From NCBI GenBank assembly GCA_015847255.1, contig JADLZK010001126.1, positions 62,001 to 126,000 of the forward strand: 64,000 nucleotides of DNA, written 5' to 3'. The notes under the pieces are model-generated. The model had not been told where the DNA came from and searched no databases. It saw only the letters and a program-made list of their open reading frames with translations. Position 1 is the first letter of the stretch, and every line of letters starts with the position of its first letter. The position numbers and the translations under genes were made by a program. Shown here piece by piece: positions 1-11,614 of this stretch. This DNA comes from Hyparrhenia diplandra (lineage: Eukaryota > Streptophyta > Magnoliopsida > Poales > Poaceae).

Positions 1-1795
1 ATGGGACCTATCACCTATGGTCCGTGATTCCTGTTCGAGTGACTCTGTCCGTTATCCTTTGTTCCTTGGTGGCTTCCTCTCTTTCCCGTTTGCTATGTGG
101 TAGGCAATATCTGGAGCTCACAAGTGCAACCAAGCATCTTCGTTTCTCTTTGCTGGTTAACCAAAATCCAAAAATAATGTGAGCCTCTCTCAAATCAGCC
201 CTCGTCCGCATCCACCCAGGTGTAGTCACCAGTCACGCACCTCACAGGACCGCACCCACCCAACCAGAGACGGCGGCTCTGGTCCGCTCTGCGCAACCCC
301 ACTCCCCGTTCTTTGCCGAGCGCCGTGAGGCACACTGCAGCGAGGCATGTCTAGACCAAGCCAGTAGCAAGACAGGCGGCGGCGGAGGCGCGTTGTGGGC
401 CTTGTGGCCTGTCACGCGTGGCGCCACGCAGCCACCGGCGAGGAGCAGCGACGGAGCGGCTCTCCACGAGATGGGTATGTCGGGCAGACTACCTTCCCTT
501 TCCTTGAGATTTCTCTTTTGGCCTGTGTATCCTAGTTGGTTTTGTTGCCAAAGGAGATGGAGAACGATCAAAGCACGGAGAGGGAGAGTAGGCCAAATGA
601 AAACTACTGCAGATGAAGATTACGGCAAAACCAGGACTCAAAAGAAATACGGTCAGCGTACTACGAAAAAGTCCGTCAAAAAGACATATACGTAGAGGCG
701 GACAGAATTGACACAACGGAGGCAGACCGAAGGCAGACCGAAAAAGGTGGACAAGAAAGCAATAACACGGTTCAATAATTCATTTGTTTTGGATTTATTT
801 TCCTACCAGGAATATAAATACCCAACTCTAGAGATTGGTGCCAAAATTTCCTATCCAAGTATTAGGTCGTAACAAGATTCCCTTCTTGGCGAGATGCAAC
901 ATGAATATGGTTACCCGTGATTGTGCCTGCAGTGTTCTTTAGGAAGAAAGTTGCAAGTCCTACTGCTACAATGACGTGTTCATCGGCAGAAGAATTAGCC
1001 TTTTAGGTGCGGGTCGACGTATTAGCGTGGTGCTGGTCTCTGAAGAAAGCAGCAACAACTGTTTTAAAAGGAGCAACTGGACGTAAAAATGAACACATCT
1101 TTTTTTGGGTTGAGTGGAGACATGTGTTTTGTAGTGCCGCCTGTCATGCATCAAGGAAAACATCACGAGGTTTTTTAAAAGCCATCGGTGGCCGGCTGCC
1201 GTGGCCACTTCTTGGCAGGTCTTTACCTACTGTCTTATAAGAAAAAGTTTTCACCTACTGTCTACTTAGTTTTCCAACGGGCCGTGCCGTGCCGGCCTAG
1301 GTCGTGCATTATTTGATAATCTTTTTTCCAGATTATTTGATCCATGAAAATTTTGGGCATGTTTTTAACTCTTTAAAAAAAATTCGAGTATAATACATAG
1401 CTGTGCATTATATTGGATTTTTTTGGTGTCATCAAACATTTTGAGCCGCCAGAGAGATGTGGTAGCCGTTGGTAAGTGATGCACGCTTCTTGGCACAGTC
1501 TTTGGTCATCGTAAAGAATGATAAAATTTATACAAAACTACGCGGCAGGTCCAGGAAGCTGGCAGGAAGGAAGCTGGCGTGAGCTATCAGGGGACAGTGA
1601 GGGCGTGAGACGTGCAGTGGACCCATGTGCTACCCGTGTAGTGGATGACAGCGATGGAATCCCGGCTTCCTGGTTGTTTCCTGGTTAACTCTTCAGCTGC
1701 TGCATGACTCTGAGTAGACGCCTTGCTACTAGCAAGAAGGAGAGTACTGCTATGAATCCACTGCACTCAGATCTCAACCAACCAAGAGAACAGCT
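1..1795. other. Intergenic region upstream of the NLR gene
   Basis: I see no convincing gene here. Short open frames on both strands have no recognisable domain. A small tandem repeat of an 11-bp unit (aggcagaccga) lies near 719-741. An AT-rich stretch near 1520-1540 could hold promoter elements for the downstream gene, but no clear TATA box at a fixed distance can be assigned. Confidence 0.5.
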
Positions 1796-4700
1796 ATGAG
1801 TGTGAGTGTGCTGGCAGGGCCGCTGGCAAGCCTCGCTCCCAAGCTTGCGCGGCTACTCCACGGTGAATACAAGCTCCAGAAGGGCGTGAAGAAGCAAGTG
1901 CAATGGCTGCATAGCGAGCTGGAGAGCATCTATGCCTTCCTCGGCGAGGTCGCGGAGGTGCCATGGGATCGGCTCAACGGGCAAGTCAAGGTGTGGGCAT
2001 GCCAGGTCAGGGAGGCATCCTATGACATGGAGGATGTCCTCGACGCCTACCTCGTGCATGTCGATGGTGGGGAGACTACTGACCCGAGCAGGCTCAAACG
2101 TGCCATGAAGAAGATGGGTAAAGTATTCACCAAGGCCAAGGCTCGCCGTAGTATTTCTAGTGCCATCCAAGACATCAAGAATCATCTTGAGGAGCTAGCT
2201 AAAAGGCGCCAGGATTACAAACTTGGTGACAATCTGTACAAGCCGCTCCCAACATCGTCAACTATTGATCCTTGCATGAAAGCTATGTGCAAACAAGTGG
2301 CAGAACTTATTGGGGTCGACAAGTCAAGGGACGAGCTCATAGCTATGCTGAATCCATCCCAACCAGATGATGTTATTGCACCTGACAAGAAGATCACCAA
2401 AAAGGTTTCTATTGTAGGAGTTGGCGGACTAGGCAAAACCACTCTTGCCAAAGTGGTGTATGACAACCTAAAATCGCAGTATGACTGTGCGGCTTTCGTT
2501 TCAGTTGGACGGGATCTTAACTTGGTAAAAGTTTTCAAGGACATCCTCTTTAATCTTAACAAGAAAAAAAGTATGAGAACATTCATAACACTAGAAGAGG
2601 TGTGGCACTCCTAATTCGTGAGGTCCAAGAATTCCTGGAGAACAAGAGGTACACATGAGCAACCCAATTGTATTAGTCGATACTACTAGTTTTCGCTATG
2701 CTGGAGGGTAGCAAAATAAATTGTGCCACATTGCTTCTCAAGATTGATTTTCTCGACTCCACACATTTAAGAAGAAATCCATTTTTTCAGTGGTCTCTAA
2801 CATAACCGCTTTTAGCTCGTTTTTTTCGAATGCCAGAAGATGTACTTCACTCCTTGTATAAAAGGGTAATACACTATATATAATGTATTTATTAATTGAG
2901 CTTAGATTTTCAGAATATTTTTTTCTCCTCAAACTATAAATTTTAGGTGAAAGAACACAGTTTCGGTCAGGCGATCAGCTTGTATTGCAACATGCCTTAA
3001 ATATGTAGACTTTTCAAATAGCCCCTTGAATTGGTGTGTAGTTTCCATAAGTAATCCAAAAGTTGTTGGCTTAATTTTTTTTATTTTCCCACTACAATAA
3101 TTACCTATAGTGCCAATTGTTAGCCCTAAAGATTCCAAAACATCAAGATATGATTTCTTTTTACTATCATGATCAAGTGTTTGATGTGTCATGCCAATTT
3201 TTTTTTAATGTTAGTATTTTTTTTTTGTTTCTCTGAGAAGCAAAGTAATTGTTATTACACTGTCATGTTGATAGGTATTTTATTGTTATTGATGATGTAT
3301 GGGATGTACCCACTTGGGAAACAATCAAATTGTCACTTGTGGAGAATAATTGTGGAGGCAATGTAATCACAACTACTCGTAAGTTTGATGTGGCCAATGA
3401 AATTTGGTGATGTTTACAAGTTAAAATCACTTTCTGATGATGACTCTATGAAGTTATTTTGTACAAGGATATTTGGTGCAGAAGGGAAGTACCATGATAA
3501 CCAACCAAAAGATGTCATCAATAAAATTCTAAAGAAATGTGGAGGTATACCATTAGCAATCATGACAATGGCAAGTTTGATGGCTGGCAAACAAAAGTAT
3601 GAATGGTTGGATGTCTTGAACTCTATTGGTTTTGGATCTAAAGGAAATAGGGAAGCTGAAGACACTATGACAATACTTTTCGTATAGCTATTATGATCTG
3701 CCTCCACATTTGAGGACATGCTTACTATATCTAAGTACATATCCAGAAGATTATGTGATAAGTAAGAATTCTTTGATATGGAAGTGGACAGCCGAAGGAT
3801 TTATCAAGGGGAAAGAAGGTACAAGACCATTTGAGATTGGAGAAAGATACTTCAATGATCTCATTAATAGAAGCTTGATCCAGGCGGTGGGGATCGATTG
3901 GGATGGAATAGTATCAAGTTGTCGTGTTCATGATATGGTTCTTGATCCGATGCGCATGCTTGCATCTGAAGAAAACTTTGTTGCTATATTAGGTTACAAT
4001 GTTGAAGGAACACCTGCACTAAGCAATGCTCGTCGGTTAGCCCACCACAATAAAATAGCAAAACACATTAATTCTGAAGCAATGGTTACTGCAAGGCCAG
4101 AAGAATACTTTCTTGCTATATTACGTTACAATGTTGAAGAACACATTAATTCTGAAGCAATGGTTCCTGCAATGCCAAAACTGAGGTCATATACTACATT
4201 CATGTGTTGTATTGATAGCCGAGACCAGTTTTTGAGATTTAAACTTTTACGCGTGCTGGACATAGTGGATTGCAAGATTAAGGAAGGTTGTCACCTTGAG
4301 CATCTTGGTGACTTGCTTCACTTGAGGTATCTTGGGATCACATGTTGTGGCAGTTATGCTCGTGAGCTACCATACCAAATAGGGAATCTCAAGTTACTGC
4401 AAATAATTGATGCATCCGGATCATTATTGTTGCCAGGAAGCATTGTCCACCTAACTGAGCTGCTCCGGCTACGGGTATGGAATGAGCTGGATGGGATTGG
4501 AAATCTGGTTTACCTAGAGGAGCTAATAATATCAAATGGTTGCAGTGATAAGACAAGGAGATTTTTGAAGGAGTTAGGCAGCCTACGAGAATTGAGAACG
4601 CTCATGTTCGGCACTCATGGGACGGACCGGAGCATGCAGTGCGATTTTGTGGAGTCTTTAAGAAATCTTCAAAAGATCCAGCATATAAGTGTGCACGGTG

Positions 4701-5371
4701 TAGGTTGGGATGTGGAAACAGCCATGTGGGAAGCAGCAGGCTTTTTGCTTCCACGACCTCTCCGGTTTTTGAATTGGTATTGTATTGAGATGTCTAAATT
4801 GCCGTCGTGCATTAATCCCTCACGTCTTCCCAACCTGTACCACTTGCAGCTGGGGTTGACCACTTTAGATGAGCAGGATCTGAAACTTCTTGCTAGTTTA
4901 CCAGCGCTATGTTATCTCTACCTGAGAACAGAGTCCACAGTGACCGCACGTAATATTAAACCCGGTGATGGCTGCTTCTTCCAGAAGTTGAGGCATTTTA
5001 CGACCAATGCAATGGTCCAGTTTGAGCAATCGGACAAGGAGGACGCCTGCATTTCATTGCATATGTGGAATGGAAAAGATGCTATGCCCTTTGCTTGTAA
5101 AAGATACAATGACTCCGGAAAAATTGTAGCCTCTGGTGTGATGCCAAATCTTGAAGTGCTTAGTTTTCATGTCCCTGTGCGGGCCTTAAAAGATAGCAAC
5201 AGTGACGGTGGTAATGTTGGCTTCGAGTACTTGCCTTCGCTTCGGGATGTCACTGGGTGGTTTAACTGTCAAGACACGACTGTTGCGGAGAGCGATGCTG
5301 CGATGGATGCGCTGAGAAACGCATGCAAGCTGCATCCAAATAATCTGACGCTTCGCATGTCGCATGCATGA
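1796..5371 (+). CDS. CC-NB-ARC-LRR (NLR) disease-resistance-type protein, frameshifted
   Basis: This encodes an intracellular immune receptor of the Rx-type CC-NB-ARC-LRR class, about 980 residues if its frames are joined. The N-terminal coiled-coil has an EDVLDAYLV variant of the EDVID motif. The P-loop GVGGLGKTT lies at residues 208-216. An intron (2649-3274) interrupts the gene just before kinase-2 (FIVIDDVW), a position common in grass NLRs. GLPL appears as CGGIPLAI, MHD as VHDMV, and leucine-rich repeats follow to the stop. Three one-base insertions break the frame: in an A run at 2564-2570, a T run at 3403-3405 and a T run at 3677-3680. Removing one base at each site restores every expected motif. 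The ATG at 1796 gives a normal CC start (MSVSVLAG). The gene is either a recent pseudogene or an intact gene with homopolymer assembly errors. Confidence 0.93.
2649..3274 (+). other. Intron of the NLR gene
   Basis: The intron begins with gt after the codons for ENK plus the first two bases of an Arg codon and ends with ag at 3273-3274. Joining the flanks gives AG|G TAT TTT ATT GTT ATT GAT GAT, which reads RYFIVIDD, the kinase-2 motif. The inside is AT-rich and stop-rich, with no embedded gene. The junction is in phase 2 and agrees with the protein on both sides. Confidence 0.85.
3973..4177 (+). repeat. In-frame tandem duplication between NB-ARC and LRR
   Basis: Two blocks, one encoding (L)AILxYNVE and one encoding HINSEAMV, occur twice in the same order. 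The first block repeats at an offset of 132 bp (3981 against 4113) and the second at 78 bp (4063 against 4141). The second unit has therefore lost 54 bp in frame. The duplication lies between the MHD motif and the first LRR. Confidence 0.8.
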
Positions 5372-5690
5372 AGATAATAAGGTATGGCGCGTATTTTGCA
5401 TCCAAATGATCCGACGCTTTTCATGTCTAAAATTAATAATTAGGTACGGCACGTATTTTGTAGTTCCGATCAAATTAATCTCTTTATTTTTTTCTGTTTC
5501 CTTTTTAGCATCTATACATCATTTTGCTTGTCTTGCCCAATTAATGATTTGTTGAAAAGCAGGAGGAGGAGGAGGAGGAGGTGGTCTTGCAAACTGCTGA
5601 TATTGATTTAGGCAAACTAAACCTAGCAAGTTCTTAAAGACATCCAAATTTGGAACCAAAGCACGCCTGCATACACTGTACGTCTTCTGT
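5372..5690. other. 3' flank of the NLR gene with a short GGA microsatellite
   Basis: This stretch follows the NLR stop codon. The sequence just after the stop repeats part of the coding end: the phrase around gcatccaaatgatccgacgctt (about 5397-5420) echoes 5333-5353. A run of GGA units lies at about 5561-5583. No gene is seen; part of it is probably 3' UTR. Confidence 0.5.
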
Positions 5691-5698
5691 TTTAGCCG

Positions 5699-6660
5699 AT
5701 GAATTCTAGTATTGGCATCACAGTGGTTGCTGAACCGTCAGCCGTGTGTGTTATAATCCCAGTGGTTGCACCAATTCTGTTTCTGGCCACCCAATCAATA
5801 CTCTGTTTTCCACTCTCCTATCTTGTGCTGCACTGCTGCCAGACACATCCATCTTTGATTCTTCACTACGATATAATCACTTTGGTCATCGGACAATTTA
5901 TGGCTGTAAGCATAGTATGTATATATAGAAGACTAAGAAGAATTATTGACGAACATGCTGAGGCCCTGCAGCTCGCATCGTGTTTCTGATCCAAGTTTCT
6001 GCCTGAACCGTGGTGCAGCACTGCAGCTCGCATCTCGCATCAGTAAGTAGGTAGGTTTCCGGCCACCTCAGTTGGCTGCTCGCTTGGGCCACTCATTTTC
6101 TTGTTTGAACTTCCTTTTCCTCTTAATGAAAAACAGGTCCTTTGTCGGGCTGTTAGAATGTCATTTTCCTCTTAATGAAAAACAGGTGAATGGCCCGATC
6201 TTGAGAAAAAAATTTTTTTTTTTGAGCATCACATCTCGCATCAGTTACGATGTAGGTATAGTCACTGTTTTTCCGTTGAATCCATTATACATCGGATCTA
6301 GGTATACTCACTGAACTGTCAGCCGTGTGTAACTTCTAAATTCCCATTGGCTGCACCCACTCTGGTTCTGGCCACGGTACCAGTCCATACTCTGTTTTCT
6401 AGTCAACTATATCTTGATATAACATGTACTGTGAAGGTTGGTTCCTTCGTTTGTTTTATACACAAGTATATGACACATCCTTCTATGATTATTCACCACG
6501 AAGTTAGCATTTTAACTGGTCATCTGATAATATATGGTCATATGGATGTAAGCATAATATCTCCAGAAGGTTAAGTAGGATTACTGACAAACTTTCTTCC
6601 TCTCGCAGATCAGTTATCCTGATCCAAGTTTCAGCTTGAACCGTGCCGCAGCACAAATGG
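5699..6660 (+). repeat. Degenerate direct duplication of about 300 bp
   Basis: The stretch at about 5725-6020 is repeated, with many changes, at about 6314-6650. Shared landmarks in order are a gtcagccgtgtgt block, a (c)actctgttttc block, the cttcgtttg/ttcactac region and a ctgatccaagtttc block followed by a tgaaccgtg block. A smaller repeat sits between them: attttcctcttaatgaaaa at about 6115 and again at about 6164. No coding sequence is recognised; the short open frames here are chance. Confidence 0.6.
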
Positions 6661-6718
6661 TGCTAGCGTCAGTGCGTGCGAGACTACAGCAGCCCATCAC
6701 CACAAGTTCAGTCGATTT

Positions 6719-7990
6719 GTGAGCCTGCCAGACTGTATCGGCTCTTATGTTCACCCGAACTATTTTCTATTCGAATATGTTGTATCAAAGTTTCAATATA
6801 CTCTGCTTCTGCTTAGACCTGCAACATTTTTCTTCATTCAGAACGTACTCCTGGTTTGTATTAACTATTTATTTAGATTTTGGACCTTTCTGTGGTTGGT
6901 TCTTACATTCAAATAAGCTTGGAACGAATTTATGTTGTGCAAAAGTTTGATGAGGCTTTATGTGTTGCTTGCTTTGCCACATGGTGCCTTTTTGCATTGC
7001 CGCTGCCTGGTTTCCACAAGACGTATCTACCGGGTTGGTCAAAAGAATTGGGAAAGACCAGAATTGAGTAAAAAATATCGTCTGTAAATTTCGTATTCCC
7101 CTCAATAGAGTAATAGACGCAAGCCGTCTGGGAGCGTCACAATAATGCATATGCAGAAGCTAATTCGCTCGAATCTCGATTGCAGAGAGGCCGCGGGGAC
7201 GAGATGAGACACGGAGGTGCAATACAGCCATTGTTTTCTTCTCGTGGGCTGACAGTCCATTAACAAATCTGGTGGGCCCTCATGATCAGAAGCACAGGCC
7301 CATTGGCGGCCTTGCTGATCATGTATGAATCTTCTATACAACGTGCAATACAAATTGAAGTAGACTGGAGAAGGAATCAATGCAAGTTGAAAAATCCGAG
7401 TAGTATATTTTCCGGTCTCACAGTGGTTGTTCTGGAGTAAAAAATTGGGTTTACCCCTAACTGGAAATAATGAGCATATCCTATAGTTTAACAGATATAA
7501 GTACTCTGTTTTCCACTCTGCTTCTGGCTGCTCAGTGAATACTCTGTTTTCGACTCTGCTTCTGGCCTCCGTACAAGTCAATACCCTGTTTTCTACTCTC
7601 CTGTCTTCATTTAATAAGAACTCGGCTTCTATTAGAACCTGCATCATTTTTCTTTGTGCTGAAATCCTGGCTCGTATTATTAGTTTTTGTTCCTTTCAGT
7701 GGTTCGTGTACATTCTAATAAGCATGGAACAAATTTATGTTGTGCGAAAGTTTGTGGAGGCTTTGTGTGAGGACGCATTTGGGCTCACAAGAGAGTGCAG
7801 CCATGGTGCCAGCAGACGGGTGTCGTTTATGTCTTGTCAGAGAGGTCCAAAACAAATCACTTTTTACATTTAACAACTGTATGCTCTCTGGTATGGCTTA
7901 AGCCTCTAGACTGAAACTTTGATACAGCATATATTCGAATAGAAAAAGAAGCTAGCTCGGGTGAACATATGAGGCGACACAGCCGATTGA
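6719..7990. repeat. Direct and inverted duplications of one segment
   Basis: The segment at about 6800-6960 recurs as a direct, diverged copy at about 7620-7775; both contain aatttatgttgtgc(a/g)aaagtttg and a closely related upstream part. The start of the same segment (about 6727-6800, with ttctattcgaatat) also recurs in inverted orientation at about 7910-7985. One element has apparently been copied in both orientations. The family is unknown and no open frame is conserved across the copies. Confidence 0.6.
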
Positions 7991-7999
7991 AAACATGCA

Positions 8000-10900
8000 T
8001 GTGGTTCAGAAAAAACCCAGCGCGTGCCTAGGCCTGACCACCTGACGGCGCCGCCGATTGACCTCGGCACCTATTGGGGCAGTGGCGAACCTGCTTGCTG
8101 GCTGATCTTCCTCGATGCAACAGGTAAGTTGCCTACTGTGTCGATGGGACTTCTCTCTGTTAGCATCCGACCTCCATGTGGACATATCTGGTTTTCTGAT
8201 CACTGTGTAGCTAGGGCGATGACTGGTGGTAGGGTTAGGTAGGTTTTGTAAAATTGACCTTGCCGGCTGACCCTCTCCATTCCTGCTTGTGGTCGACTAG
8301 ATTTACAAAGGCTGCTCCTTTCAATAAAAGTTGTCCAGGGATGGTTACCAACGGGGGCCTCCCCAAAGGTCAAAGCACCCAGAGTTTTCAGGCCCAGTTA
8401 CTTAACTAAAAGCCCATGACACGTACGGACAAATAAAACAACGTCAAACTGTGCCGTGTTAGTGTGTTATTTCTTAATAATAATTACTCTGTAGAATAAG
8501 TGTAGCCTATGAATCATATAGTGCAGTGCACTCAGCATCATAATGGAGTACGTGAATCGATATTGTTTTACTTCTACATAGCCACACAAGACAAGGAATC
8601 ATACAAGAAATACATGATCCAGATATACTTGCGGACAGTTGAGAATATACAATGGTAACTATATTGCCCCAGGAACCAAATATCTCTACTTCCACGTGTT
8701 TTCCAAATGAATTCCATCATAAGAACACAATCAGGTATTACAAGTCAAATAATTGCAGTTCAAAGCAAAATGGTATTATTCGAGTAATATAGTGATAATC
8801 TCAATGATTGTCTTTTCATTTGGTCTCCTGGCATCCTGGGGATGTCACCCGTATTACCCATGACCACCAGTCCGTCGGCTTGTATTGGCCGCTGCCGAAT
8901 TAACTTCCACAATTGCTATTTTAGTCCCAAACATTACAAAGAGCCTGTGTAAATAGATTCCATGATCAGAGTCCAGCATTGTGAAATTGCAAAAGAATTG
9001 TATAAAACTATTAACATATGACTTTGCTTTTTATTAATAATAATTCATATATAATTCATTGGAAACCATTGTATTCTTGTTAATGCCAAGAATCGAAATG
9101 ACTAGTAATAAGTTCTATCAAAATGTACATGCATCAAACGCTCCATTCCATTCATTCTTTGAGATGGTGCTTCCTATAAATGCCGCCCCAACATGCAGGG
9201 TACATGTCATTAGATTTAGATATGAAAGCCACACCAATGAGTATTAGAGTATTCTCTCCATCCTAGAATAACGTAATCCCTATTTTTAAAATTATATGTT
9301 GTTTGGCTTTTATAGACATATATAGCTATTGATATGCACCTAAATATTAACTATATATGTGTAGACACATAGTTAAAGTTATGGATGTACAAAAGCCAGA
9401 ACATCTTACAATTAGTAACAGAGTAACTATTTATGACATACGAAATCTGTACGAAATCTATCCTCAAATACCGCTGTTTTTTAGTTTCTTGAGGATCTCA
9501 ATATGTGTTTTTCTCAAAGTTACTCAACCACTGCCTTTGTAAATCTTTGGTGGAGTTTCAAACTCGGTGGCATGCATACATATATGACAAGCAATGCTTG
9601 TCATATTTCACACGCATCTTTCTTGAACGTTTAATGACTATCTTAATGTTTGGCTGATTACACCTTCAATCTCTCTACAGGATGATCTACTCGCTTTGTC
9701 CTGTATAGCACATTCTAATGATCTTGGGACAAATTAAGAAAGAATTTACAGAAGACATATATACCCTTCATATCCTTACCAGACAATTCTTCAGCATGGT
9801 TAATGGACATTGGTTTATAAATTGCAAGACAATACCTAGCAAATTTTTGCTATTACTTAATGTAAAACTATATGTTGTCCCTTAAAATCTCTTTTTATTT
9901 TGTTTGAGTATGTAAATTTTAAAAATTTGAATGCAAAATCGAGGGTTGTATCTATATAGGATATACTATCTAAAGTTAGCCATATTCTGAAATAGGAGTA
10001 GATAAATTATAACATTCACTCTGAAGACTAAGGAGTACCTTGTTAAACCATTTTTGTCTGTGGCGAATACCATAGAGTGGCTTCTGCCCATGCCTGGAAT
10101 GCGAACCGTTCTATCATGCCTGATAATTAATTAGGAGAACTGCATTAGTTATATCTATTGTTTTCAAGAGCAAATAGAAATCTTACATGTCACTAGAATA
10201 AAAGATGCATTGCGGGCCAAGCCTCCCGCATTCGCACAATAAAGAAATGCACACAATGCTAAAAAGACATGGCTTCTGTTTTTTTATTGATTAGACCAAC
10301 TATGTACATGTGCCCGAACCAACGACCGGAGCAGCTACTTTTTTGTGTTTTTGTCGCATGGTACTGTTTCTTCCAATAAAGAAACTAATTTAATACTCTT
10401 ATATATGCAACTTGTTATTCTAGTCTCTAGGACAATCTTGAAATGTTTGTGGTTTCAACTCTGAATCTCACGACCCTATGGTAGTGATTCTTCTAGTCAA
10501 CTCTAGAAATAGCTTTTGTTTGGTAAATATCTCTTATTTTTTTGAGAGAATGGTTCGGAGAACCTCTACCAATTATGACCCTACTATGTTTGAATCACGG
10601 AATACTTGTGAATCTTTTTTTTTAAAAAAAAAAAGTGGAGGGAGTACAAGCATGCAGAATCAAATCAAATATAGTTACCTGTAGGTATTGGCAATCCACA
10701 AATCAATAGTCACGTCGTCTAAAGTGGTAGTACACCCATTTTCCTGAAATGCAATGTATCTCAGCAAGTTTAGTCTGTAGGAAAAGAATAACTTGCCCCT
10801 CGATACTTAACTTGGTTAATTTCTAAATAAGGCATAGTTTAGAAACACACGCATTCATGTCACTGACTTCGTGTACCAATTACATGAGTCATTTTATTTA

Positions 10901-11540
10901 TGATGTTGATTGAATGGCATGTATATATATGCATAGATGGGGTCTTACAGGCAGGCACACGTCTGGATGATGTTGAGCAATGCAACCTTATAATTTCAAA
11001 TGAATTTTGGATATTCATACCTTATTTTCTTTGAAGGTGGAGGTAGCCAATATTGGGTGCTTTGTGTGGCAAGCTACCTGGTTCATTTGCGCCCAGTCAC
11101 CTCAAGTTTGTGTACAACTTTTTCAGTCTCCAAAATGCATATCTGATATTTGCAAAAACAAAACAGTGAGAAAAGAGCATCGTTAGAATAATTAGTGCTT
11201 GGCAACATTCTTTTTCACCTTGCAGTAAGATGATGCATTTAGACAAGTAACCATCAAGTGCTGGTTACTTTCTGTAGGGTAATAGTCGGCACTGGATGAT
11301 CCCTTCAGGATGGTGATATCTTTTCTGGAAAATTCAGTGGTATAGATCTACAAGTTACAGAGAGAAGGCATCTTATAACAACGGATAGATATAGATGGAC
11401 GTATATATAAATGACTCTATAGTGATAACCGAATTAGTGGTCTACTAAACATTCAGCAATTAGAACATCCACAGGTAGAGGTAGGCCTTGCTGGGGTTTA
11501 TCCTCCGAACAAAGACCCCATGAAAGATGATTTACTCATT
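8000..11540. other. Long AT-rich intergenic region
   Basis: No gene can be supported here. A MITE-like pair of inverted ends is possible at about 9252-9427: tccatcctagaataacgtaa on the left, and a poor inverted match ending in agtaacagagta on the right. A T9A11 run lies at about 10614-10634 beside ggagggagtac, which looks like one Stowaway-type terminus without a clear partner. The rest is simple AT-rich sequence. Confidence 0.45.
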
Positions 11541-11614
11541 TATTATTGGAGAGGAAGGGGGTAACAAACCCTTGCTTCGTTTGCATCGGTAACGGCGACA
11601 AAAGTGTCTCCATC

